From NCBI GenBank assembly GCA_000695325.1, contig AVPN01000018.1, forward strand, positions 38,201 to 66,883: a stretch of 28,683 nucleotides of DNA, given 5' to 3'. Of this stretch, positions 21,001 through 28,683 are shown in pieces (the stretch's first letter is position 1; every line of letters begins with the position of its first letter). Made by a program: the position numbers and the translations under genes. The DNA is from Pleurobrachia bachei. Lineage: Eukaryota > Ctenophora > Tentaculata > Cydippida > Pleurobrachiidae. The notes beneath the pieces were generated by a model, which saw nothing but the letters and a program-made list of their open reading frames with translations, was not told the DNA's origin and did not search any database.

Positions 21001-24000
21001 ACCTACTTGACCCGATTCTACAAGGTAGCAAACGACCTTGCTAGGCATATTGAGAGTGAATTGGACAAGTCAGACGGCCCGAGTATAATTGATATGTTTG
21101 TCATAGGGAGCCCCTACACAATAGGTAGGTTTCCTTTTTATCTATGGAACGGCCATCGCTACTGGCTCGGCCAGCAGGCTAAAACTTAGGCTAAAACTTA
21201 GTGTCAGTTATTAGGGATTTTTAGTATGTAATGTCAATTATATTCCCTCCAGATGCCATCAGCCTGGCAGGCTTTGGAGCATCAGAAAAGGAAATAGCCA
21301 CTCTTCGGAGTAAAAACACAAAAATGAGGGAATGCTTCACAAGCGCAGTTACCAACGGAGGCGACTACTTTTCTGTGGTAATTATCAGAAAAATATGTAT
21401 TTTTTTCAGATTTCGTTTTACTGACACGTTTTACTAACACATCTCTAACAAGATGAAAAACAAAAAACGGAGGGAGAATTTCTACAGAGTTCAAAACGAT
21501 GTCCAAGCTTTGAGAGACACCGCTCAGAACATGATAATGAATCGCATCAACACTAATTCCTACGGCTCCTTCCATGATCTTCTAGACTACATAGTCAGTA
21601 AGTGTCCAGATTTAAAATTGTACATTACAAAAGAATATCATGGTACAATCTTCTGGGTATAAACCTATCACCCTAAACCCCTTCTTATTCCGCTTAGCTG
21701 CGAACACTGGCGAGGACTCTGGCACTATTAACATGGAAGAGACCTTGGATGACTTTATCACTATGTATGCTGCTGGTAACGCAACAACTCAAACAACCAT
21801 GAATTTCCTATTGAACGAGGTCGTCAGAAATCCTCGTGTCCTGGAGCTCCTAGTGGAGGAGGTAAGACATTTGGAGGATGCTCTTAGGTGTTATCTGCGC
21901 GAAGTAGTACCAAGTTACTTGCCAATGAACTACAATGCTATTAAGGTTGATAGAGTGTGGACTGAATCGTGTATTGGACTTGATAGTACCTCGGATGAGA
22001 TCGGAGAGACGCTGAAGAACATGCCCTACCTAGATTTGGTGATCAAAGAGACTCTACGGATGCACCCTCCCGTCCAAGTCACGCTTCGGCGTAATACCAC
22101 TGATCTAAACATCAATGGGTATAACATACCCAAGGGGACAGATGTAAGTAGAATCTTGAAATAGATCATTTTCAGGAGTGAGGAGAGCATGACTAATTAA
22201 GTATAATGTTATCGGGTGTTACAAGTTTCTTTGTTTCAGTTCCATAGCAGCAAGTACGTGATGCAAAACCACGAAGGGTTCTGGGATGATCCTCATGTAT
22301 TCCGACCTGAACGATTCACCGAGACAACGCCCAAACCCTACACCTACATGCCCTTCCTTGTTGGACCCCGACAGTGCATTGGCAAAAACTTTGCCATCCT
22401 TGAGCTCAAGTGTATTGTGGCAGAAATCCTGAAGAGATTTACGGTGGCGAAAGATCCGGATGCGGGCGATATTATTACTGCACAAGCTATACTGGTGTAC
22501 AGCGTCAACAACACTTTCCTGATGTCACCTCGATAGGGAACAGTGCCCAAATATGAACAATGAACATTATACTGCCCAAATATGGACACAATACCCAAAT
22601 ATTGGCATACTGTTCAGTATAGACATTGAAGATGCTGTTTTTGTGCGACTTTGCCAAATGTAAAATAATATGTTTCCCGATTAAATGAATTATAAAAACT
22701 TATATAGTTGTATTAACTTCACCGGGTGTTGGTGGAGATGGCGGTTTTACTTAGAACCCTATGTACTACTTTTTCGAGTGCCTGGGCTTGCTTCAATAAT
22801 AATAACGGCAGAAGCAATATCGCCGGTACTACTACTAAGGAGATTGCCAGGCCAATGCTCTGACCACACAGTTCTTCGCGCTACTTATTTCAGAAAATGA
22901 GAATAGGGGCAATGCAAATGATCTGGCATACAAAGGAGAGCACCCAACCCCTGGCCCCCATGGTGGCCGGTGCGTGGGGGTCCACACTCCACCCACTACC
23001 GTCAGGAACTTTACCATCTCGCAGGTTCACATTATAAGTGGAGAAACTAAAATCAGAATCAGAGAAGTCACTCACGTAACGGCATACACTACTAGTGTAT
23101 GCCGTTACGTGGGCCAGTACGTGACTGTGACCTAAGAGGGCAGTACGATTGTTTATTTAGGGTGATTGGGTGATCGGGTGGATGGCCTAATCTACGGATA
23201 GGAGAGAAAGAAAGAATGAGAGACACAGAGAGGGAGTTTATCTGCAATAGAGAGCCAAAGGGGATATAATCAGCAATTAAACTAAAACGGATGTAAATTT
23301 AGATCACAAATGTATGTTTTAGTGGGGGTCGCGTGAGACGTGAGTTGTTCAGCAAAAGATATTAACTACTCTTGCAGCTTGCTTTGCAACTAGAAACCCT
23401 TTATGCAAATGATATTAACATAACGTTCATAATGTAATTGCGAGATATATTGACGACCGAGGGGGACGGAATACTTTTTTATATTATTTTCCCCGTTGGC
23501 CGTTGCTCTAGCATCATGATTGTAGAGGCCATAGGAGTGATCAGTGTCCTTTTGGCGATATGTGGTGCTCTAAATCTTGTCTACAAACACAGGTTTGTTT
23601 TCAAATGGCCAAGGGTTTTAAATACTAAGCTGGTTAACTTTCTATTCTCAGTCAGTACAAGAAGATTCCTGGTCCGGAAAGGGATAGCTTCCTTCTTGGA
23701 AACATCTTCGGATTTAGAAAGTATGTAAATCTTTTTTCACACACTTCGCAGTACTGATTGATTGTTGTCCTGTTTTGATTATATCCCCCTCCTTTCCTTC
23801 AGGAGTATTGCAGAACATCAGTGTATTGGAAAGCACTACCTCTCGATGACTCAACAGTACGGGGTCGTCTTTAATTTTTGGCTGGCCTACAAACCAGTCG
23901 TTGTCGTTCAAGATCCCACTATTGTTAAAGATTTTCTAATGGATACTTCGATTTTCACTAAAATTGAACTTGATGCATTCTTGCCAAAACCGTGAGTCTA

Positions 24001-27000
24001 ATAGCTGTTAGGAGGATAAAATTCAAACAAAATTTAAAACCATTTAATAATAATATTATTATTACAGCTTTGGAGGTAGTGCCGTAAGTGTAATAAAGAT
24101 CGGGAAAGTGAATGTTTGTGGCACACAATCGGTCTTGACATCAACAGGTGGACCAAAGTGGAAAAGGAAAAGGTATGCTCGATTCTTGAAATGTCCTCAA
24201 TTGATGTCTAACTTTGGGCACGTCGCGCTATACTCTGTACGTGGCGTGTGCGCGACGAAGCCTCTGCTCTCTCGCTCCACCCTCATACGCTTCCCCCATA
24301 CGCTTCGCTACCAATGTCTAACTTGTTCCTTCCTTCAGGAGACTAATGGACCCTGCTTTTACACTAAACCGTCTATCCACCTACTTGACCCGATTCTACA
24401 AGGTAGCAGACAACCTTGTTAGGCATATTGAGAGTGAATTGGACAAGTCAGACGGCCCAAGTATAATTGATATGTTTGTCATAGGGAGCCCCTACACAAT
24501 AGGTTAGTTTAACCTCAGCTAGAACGGTCATCGCCACTAGCTCGGTCAGCTGGCTGTAAAGATATTAGCGATGTTTAGTAGTGTGTTCCCTCCAGATGCC
24601 ATCAGCCTGGCAGGCTTTGGAGCAAATGATAAGGAACTGGCCATCTTGCGGAGTAAAAACACAGAATTGAGGGAATGCTTAACAAGTGCCGTAACCAACG
24701 GAGCCGACTATATTTCTGTGGTAATTATAATATCAGTATATCAGATTATCTCTCCTTTGTTATTGGAATTACCCTGTCTTTGAGCACTTACTAACGTACG
24801 TCTCTATTAAGATGATGAACAGAAAACAGAGAGAGAATTTCTACAAAGTTCAAAACGATGTCCAGGCTTTGAGAGACACCGCTCAGAACATGATAATGAA
24901 TCGCATCAACACTAATTCTTACGGCTCCTTCCACGACCTTCTAGACTACATAGTCAGTAAGTGTCAAGATTTAATGGGAAGCATTGGCATATGCTGCAGG
25001 CCCCTCGATTGAGGCCCTTAGCAGTTAGCAAATAGTACTGGGAAGCACTACAAATCTACCCTTACCCTAAACCCCTTCTCAGCTGCGAACACTGGCGAGG
25101 ACTCTGGCACTATTAACATGGAAGAGACCTTGGATGACTTTATCACTATGTATGCTGCTGGTAATTCGACAACACAGATAACTCTGAATTTCCTATTGAA
25201 CGAGGTAGTCAGAAATCCTCGTGTTCTGGAGCTCCTAGTGGAAGAGGTGAGACATAATATACTTTGAGAACTGCCTTCGGGGGATGTTCTTAGGTGTACG
25301 ACTGCGAAGAAGTACCGAGTTTCTCGCCAATGATGTAAAATACTATTTAGGTTGATAGAGTGTGGACTGAATCGTGTATTGGACTGGATAGTACCTCGGA
25401 TGAGATCGGAGAGACGCTGAAGAACATGCCCTACCTAGATTTAGTCCTCAAAGAGACTCTACGGATGCACCCTCCCGTTCAAGTTACGATTCGGCGTAAT
25501 ACCACTGATCTGGACATCAACGGGTATACCATACCCAAGGGGACAGATGTAAGTAGAATTTTGAAATATATCACTTCGTCGGAGATTGGGGTGGAGCGGC
25601 GCGCGACCGACACAGTCGCTTGTGCCCAACACGACGATGGGCAGAGAGTACGATTATACTGTGTTTCTTTGTTTCAGTTCCATAACAGCAAGTACGTGAT
25701 GCAAAACCATGACGAGTACTGGAATGATCCTCATGTATTCCGACCTGAACGATTCACCGAAGCAACACCCAAACCCTACACCTACATGCCCTTCCTTGTT
25801 GGACCCCGACAGTGCATTGGCAAAAACTTTGCCATTCTGCAGCTGAAGTGTTTTGTGGCAGAAATCCTAAAGAGATTTACGGTGGCAAAAGATCCAAATG
25901 CAGGCGACATTGTAACTGCACAAGCTGTTCTGGCGTACAGCCTCAACAACACTTTCCTGATGTCACCTCGATAGGGAACACTGCCCAAATATGGACACAA
26001 TGCCCAAATATGGGTATACTGCTTCGAAAATAGAGCGATTTTCGTGCAAGTTTACAACTAATTACGAAAAATAAAATGTTACATATATCCCATTAAAATT
26101 AAAAGTTTAAAATATAGTAGTTTACCTGGTGTTGGTGAGCTAGGTGGAGATGGTGGTTTAACTTGAGACATAATATCGTGAAGTTTGTTCATGTAATCAG
26201 ATGGCACATATTCCCCATCGTCATCTTCTGGGTCCTGTGTGAAGGGATGGGATTTTCATTGATTGACATTCCCCGGCATTCCGTGATTTTGGTACGAAAA
26301 GCATGGACTAATATAATTGGAACAGGTTAGTCAAAAGCACGGACTATATGAAAACACGGAATTAACCCATTGTCATCATTTTCCATTCCAATGACCATCT
26401 GTATCGGGTTGGGATGTACCTGGTTGACGAGTGTCTTCTTGGATAGCCGTCTGGAGCTTCGAGAGGATCGTGAGGCTGTCTTGGGTGGTGGGGGAGGCGG
26501 AGTCGGGCTATACTCCTCTTCCGTGGAAATCTATAGGGAATGGAATTGGGGTGTAAATTTAGCTATGAAAGTAATTTGGCAAGAACTCTTTTTTACCACC
26601 GATGTTTCTAATGTTATAATGTTAGGATCTAACATACCGGTGAGTCCATTTGGTCAGGTGAAATGATCTCAGAGTAGGACGAGGAAGACTCACTGGAGCA
26701 CATCCATTCTCGGCCCTCCATCATCTGAGAAAACTTGGTTATCAGCGTTAAATGAGGATATCTCATTATAATAGGGGTGATTTAGGGGGGGGGGCTCAAT
26801 AATAAGGAGTAAGAAGGAGGATCAATAGCTGGTGATATATTGTGATGATGAGGGGATCAATGGAGTCTGATATGACAGTGGGGGGGATGATAATGACCCT
26901 TTTTCGTTCTTCCTCCTCTTCCTCCTCCTCTATCTGTCTCATCAACTCGTAATCAATCTCAACCTCCTCAACCACGGGCACCTGGTGTGTGATCGTGAGT

Positions 27001-28399
27001 GGTGTGATGTGTGAGATGTGTGTGTACTGTGTGATCATGTGTGGTGTGATGTGTCATGAGATGTGTGTGATGACTGATGTGTGTGATCATGTGTGTGAGT
27101 TTATGATACTATGTGTTCGGTATGATAATAAACATTTAGATGTTTTTCAATCTACAGGACGTGCAGGACTCACTTCTTGGTTGCCAAGGTGCGCTGCAAG
27201 TTCTTGCATTTGAGCAGCAGTCAACTTTTTCAGTTTCCATTCCTTCTTTCTCTTTGATTTCTGAAAAAATACAGGATGATACCAGGAAAACAACTCGATA
27301 GGGTAGGATACTATCTTAGTCTTGACTTCGAATGAACCTGATGGGCCATTGCTCTGACCACAGTTCTCGCGTGCTCCGCGAACAGAATAGAAAGAAATGA
27401 AAACAGGGTCAATGCTCTGACAGCGATGTACTTACCGGCGGAGGGGTTGGTAAGCGGTATTGTTTCCTAACACAAGAGTTGGGTTTGAAACCATCAGGAG
27501 CAGATGGTAGGTCTCCCTCAGGGAGAATCTTCTTGTTCACGATGGGTGGGGGTATGGGAGTCGGGGCGAGGGAGCACCGTCTACCACTCGCTGAAATAGG
27601 ACCCTTTGATTAGATGTATAGTGGTGTGTTGGTGGCCCCTCAGGAGTTATAGCCACCATGATAATATCGTTCATGCAATGGAATCAGCCGAACGGAACAC
27701 CTCTATATTATACCAATTCGACTATGTTCACAGTATTATACAGGGATATCCGAACCTGTTCCCCATAATATAGTTTGTGTGGAGTTTTAGCGTCCAGTGT
27801 TTGCTTCACGGACACAATACAAGAACGGACACAATCATGTACAGCATTTGAGTGAGATCGAGAATACAGAGAGAACACTAAATTACAGGTAGCTATACAC
27901 AAGTAGTGGTCATCCTGCAACTTACAGGTTACTCCCGACGCTGTGTTGAGAGAGATAGAGGGTCATATTGTAAAAAAGGAAGGAAAAGATAACTTTTCTC
28001 TGCTATAGCATGCAAAATATGGGATTTTGGGATGTTTTGTTTGTCATGCAAAAATGTTTTTTGTTATTTTTCGACATGCAGCAGAGTGAAAATATTTATT
28101 TTGAGTTTTCGATCGAATTGCTTGCACCAGAACACGTTCTCGCTGTGATTATTATAGTACTGCGATAACGAGGTTAGGTGCGAGCTGATCTCTCTACTGT
28201 GATCTACTTACAGGGTGGACCAACCCATACGCCCTTCTCGAAGCAGTGATCATCATCAATTAGTTCCATTTTCTCTCGCTCTTGAGGGTAGACCATCTTG
28301 AAATAGTTATCAAATGCTGTATCCCGCATCTTCTTTGTCTTCCTTATACACTTTTTACTCTCATACTTCCCTTGGGATAACTGCTCAAGCTCGTAGTTT
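14901..28399 (-). CDS. Large multi-exon gene, C-terminal part only; product not firmly identified
   Basis: Exons in transcript order, all joined in phase: 28399-28212, 27940-27926, 27590-27436, 27260-27174, 26981-26898, 26724-26638, 26530-26420, 26234-26126, 18700-18598, 17805-17685, 16331-16239 (or its duplicate 17297-17205), 15913-15229, 15133-14901. The 5' part lies beyond the window. The visible protein begins with a charged segment (KMRDTAFDNYFKMVYP). A long linker rich in Pro, Ser and Glu/Lys follows (TPPPPPPKTASRSS, IEEEEEEEERKR). It ends in a helical domain: PLPDFIALFQDEPWFRAYLP, FVQMVLDALTKAAFHV, LLQKLNVMDESVLAELM. The layout faintly recalls the C-termini of large WD-repeat ciliary proteins (WDR87/WDR97 group), but this is memory only and may be wrong. 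The P450 genes lie antisense in its 26126-18700 intron. The 84-base exon ends at a weak donor (GTCATT). Confidence 0.75.
15619..16584. repeat. Tandem duplication, copy A (966 bp)
   Basis: Nearly identical to 16585-17550 at a constant offset of 966 bases, with about ten single-base differences outside one 51-base patch. It holds part of the 685-base exon of the minus-strand gene, the intron before it and the 93-base exon 16239-16331. The two junctions share only AT, so microhomology-mediated duplication is likely. Confidence 0.95.
16577..16879 (-). pseudogene. Truncated duplicate exon of the minus-strand gene
   Basis: The acceptor (CACTATTTTCAG) and the reading frame are kept. The exon is cut at the duplication junction, where the frame reads FEHELDY and stops. 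It lacks the last 130 residues of the real exon and has no donor. If used it would give a shorter protein; otherwise splicing must skip it. Residues corresponding to 17 codons differ completely from copy A because of the complement patch. Confidence 0.8.
16585..17550. repeat. Tandem duplication, copy B (966 bp), with a complement patch
   Basis: The upstream copy in transcript order. It contains a second 93-base exon (17205-17297) and a cut-short version of the next exon (16879 down to the junction) that runs into a stop at 16577-16579 just past the junction. Positions 16758-16807 are the base-by-base complement of 15792-15841 in the same direction. Confidence 0.95.
17806..18597. other. Intron of the minus-strand gene
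   Basis: No gene is seen. It holds a perfect CT microsatellite (17999-18026). An open frame at 18035-18259 has no family features and is probably chance. Confidence 0.5.
17999..18026. repeat. (CT)n microsatellite
   Basis: About 14 uninterrupted CT units inside an intron of the minus-strand gene. Confidence 0.95.
18763..18870. mobile_element. 108 bp fold-back element with 23 bp terminal inverted repeats (MITE-like)
   Basis: The left end 18763-18785 begins GGGGGTATGTATAATCCC. The right end 18848-18870 is its reverse complement with one mismatch. There is no coding capacity. The interior repeats TATCC-type motifs. I see no clear target-site duplication, so the exact ends and the superfamily are uncertain. 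Confidence 0.55.
18973..18978 (+). promoter_or_regulatory. Acceptor-like site before the first P450 gene
   Basis: CTCCCCTTTTCTCTAG followed 4 bases later by the ATG. The second P450 gene has the same arrangement (AG 23510-23511, ATG 23516). Confidence 0.5.
18979..22536 (+). CDS. CYP46A-like cytochrome P450 with duplicated exon 2-6 block
   Basis: Exon 1 (18979-19055) encodes a membrane anchor (AIGVISVFLAICGALNLVY). With block 2 (20352-20420, 20504-20692, 20785-20889, 20961-21124, 21253-21377) and exons 7-10 (21453-21597, 21698-21861, 21946-22143, 22240-22536) it gives 510 residues with no stop. Block 1 (19126-19194, 19278-19466, 19540-19644, 19716-19879, 20008-20132) has exon lengths identical to block 2 and fits the same flanks. 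Signatures: proline hinge YKKIPGPERDSFLLGN (human CYP46A1 YKKIPGPPRDSFLLGH), ExxR at Glu381-Arg384 (KETLR), PERF, and heme loop FLVGPRQCIG with Cys458. These microsomal enzymes hydroxylate sterols in CYP46A; substrate is unknown here. The I-helix reads AGNATT, with Ala320 where most P450s have Asp/Glu. The gene lies inside an intron of the opposite-strand gene. Confidence 0.88.
19126..20132 (+). CDS. P450 exon 2-6 block 1 (alternative to block 2)
   Basis: Five exons with intact GT-AG sites and no stops. They are near-identical to block 2 (20352-21377), differing for instance as KVSENLVRH against KVANDLARH and ASDKELAILRSKNTELRE against ASEKEIATLRSKNTKMRE. It has no complete exon 7 of its own, so it yields an enzyme only if exon 6 (20132) splices to 21453, skipping block 2. 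It could equally be a non-functional remnant of unequal crossing over. Confidence 0.75.
20224..20281 (+). pseudogene. Hybrid exon: start of exon 7 fused to end of exon 1
   Basis: Positions 20224-20252 match the first 29 bases of exon 7; 20253-20281 match the last 29 bases of exon 1. The piece keeps the exon 7 acceptor and the exon 1 donor, so it may be recognised as a 58-base exon. Read on from exon 6 it meets a stop at 20260-20262. It marks the duplication breakpoint. Confidence 0.85.
22718..22764 (-). pseudogene. Decayed copy of the 3' end of host exon 26126-26234
   Basis: It matches 26120-26170 with gaps: GGTGTTGGTGGAGATGGCGG here against GGTGTTGGTGAGCTAGGTGG and AGATGGTGG there. It sits at the same distance downstream of a P450 stop codon. 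The P450 duplication therefore carried along the end of the opposite-strand exon, which has since lost its donor. Confidence 0.7.
22850..22916. repeat. Dispersed repeat, copy 1
   Basis: It shares GCTCTGACCACA(CA)GTTCT, a CGCG core and a GAAAATGAGAATAGGGGCAA-like tail with 27343-27420. The pair looks like a small interspersed element; family unknown. Confidence 0.55.
23073..23111. repeat. 39-base near-perfect palindrome
   Basis: Two 19-base arms (CACGTAACGGCATACACTA and its exact reverse complement) are separated by one base. It can form a long hairpin or cruciform. Confidence 0.97.
23516..25974 (+). CDS. CYP46A-like cytochrome P450, complete tandem copy
   Basis: Ten exons, each the same length as in the first P450 gene: 23516-23592, 23652-23720, 23803-23991, 24068-24172, 24339-24502, 24596-24720, 24812-24956, 25083-25246, 25351-25548, 25678-25974. 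They join in phase to 510 residues. The membrane anchor (MIVEAIGVISVLLAI), YKKIPGPERDSFLLGN hinge, KETLR (ExxR), PERF and FLVGPRQCIG heme loop are all intact. The I-helix reads AGNSTT, with Ser in place of the usual acidic residue. Intron 4 is longer than in its sister and carries an insertion of about 100 bases (about 24200-24320). Exon 6, intron 6 and the start of exon 7 are almost identical to block 1 of the first gene, so sequence has been exchanged. The start lies 4 bases after an acceptor-like GCTCTAG. AATAAA at 26070-26075 is a likely poly(A) signal. Confidence 0.92.
26070..26075 (+). terminator. Poly(A) signal AATAAA of the second P450 gene
   Basis: AATAAA about 100 bases after the stop codon and about 50 bases before the donor site of the opposite-strand exon 26126-26234. 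Confidence 0.55.
26985..27110. repeat. TG-rich simple sequence
   Basis: Imperfect GTGTGATG/TGTGTGATCATG units inside an intron of the minus-strand gene. The open frame across it is a by-product of the repeat. Confidence 0.85.
27343..27420. repeat. Dispersed repeat, copy 2
   Basis: Second copy of the element at 22850-22916, in an intron of the minus-strand gene, in the same orientation. Confidence 0.5.
27591..27925. other. Intron of the minus-strand gene, nothing recognised
   Basis: No domain, RNA gene or repeat is recognised. A 70-codon open frame on the minus strand has no family features. Confidence 0.5.
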
Positions 28400-28683
28400 C
28401 TGGAAAATGGAATAGTCAGGGCATATGATGTTAGATTTTCGGCATAATTGTTATAAAGCTAATTCCACTTTCAGGAGGTCCTATTGGGTCCCTAGAACCA
28501 CCAGAAAAAATGGTCGCGATTTTTGTGATGAAGAAGTTGGGTTTCCGGGCCACGCCCTTTTACTAACTTTTTAGCCTAGGGCTAAAAAACCAAAAACTGC
28601 CCCTTAGGAAAGGAGTAGGGACAAAACCAGGGGCACTAAAATGATCAGCGTCCTCGAATTAGTGGGGGTAGGTGCCGGAATTA
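28400..28683. other. Intron of the minus-strand gene, unclassified
   Basis: No exon is recognised. From about 28460 the base composition changes and short inverted words appear (AGCCTAGGGCT). It may be the edge of an interspersed repeat cut by the window; with one copy seen I cannot classify it. Confidence 0.3.

Larger units (their letters stand above)
22537..23515 (+). other. Spacer between the P450 genes
   Basis: No gene is seen. It begins with short GCCCAAATATGG-type repeats in the 3'UTR (about 22545-22615) and a possible ATTAAA signal near 22680. It then holds a decayed copy of a minus-strand exon end (22718-22764), a dispersed repeat (22850-22916) and a 39-base palindrome (23073-23111). 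Confidence 0.55.

Noticed and set aside
22685-22900. Plus-strand open frame across the P450 spacer
   Set aside because: It runs through the decayed host-exon fragment and a dispersed repeat, with no conserved motif.
26370-26666. Plus-strand open frame of 98 codons
   Set aside because: It is antisense to two well-supported minus-strand exons and has no family features.
1-28683. Retroelement, capsid-bearing element or CRISPR array
   Set aside because: I saw no reverse transcriptase, integrase, transposase or capsid-like protein and no regularly spaced direct repeats with unique spacers.

Overview
The window is nuclear DNA from an invertebrate animal. It has GT-AG introns, mostly of 60-350 bp, animal-type gene families (ankyrin-PARP, BPI/LBP, ING, NADK2, ATG101, CDPF1, CYP46-like P450) and no bacterial-style ribosome binding sites. 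I cannot name the species. Every plus-strand gene whose start lies in the window has a pyrimidine tract and AG within 2-28 bases of its ATG. That suggests a lineage that uses spliced-leader trans-splicing (ctenophores, hydrozoans, flatworms, rotifers and tunicates are examples), or one with a habit of very short 5'UTR introns.

Left part (1-14.9 kb): six plus-strand genes lie head to tail with gaps of about 320-610 bp. They are an ankyrin-WGR-PARP enzyme (5' end outside the window), a secreted BPI/LBP lipid-binding protein (11 exons), an ING1/2-type PHD-finger chromatin reader (one exon), the NAD kinase NADK2 (one exon), the autophagy-initiation protein ATG101 (5 exons) and the small cysteine-rich protein CDPF1 (one exon). 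The even spacing, the acceptor-like AGs and, for NADK2/ATG101, AATAAA signals close to the next acceptor fit an operon-like cluster. A minisatellite separates ATG101 from CDPF1.

Right part (14.9-28.4 kb): one minus-strand gene runs through to the right edge, with at least 13 exons joined in phase. It encodes a Pro/Ser/Glu-rich linker followed by a helical C-terminal domain that I do not firmly recognise. A 7.4 kb intron of this gene holds plus-strand cytochrome P450 genes close to CYP46A (cholesterol 24-hydroxylase type). One is a complete ten-exon gene (23.5-26.0 kb). The other (19.0-22.5 kb) has two copies of the exon 2-6 block between a shared exon 1 and shared exons 7-10, so either block could give a full 510-residue enzyme.

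The minus-strand gene also carries a 966 bp tandem duplication near its 3' end. Inside it, 50 bases of one copy are the exact complement of the other copy read in the SAME direction, not the reverse complement. I know of no biological process that makes this. It is the most anomalous signal in the window and must first be tested as a data-handling artefact.

All gene calls come from reading translations, splice sites and remembered family motifs; no database search was possible.
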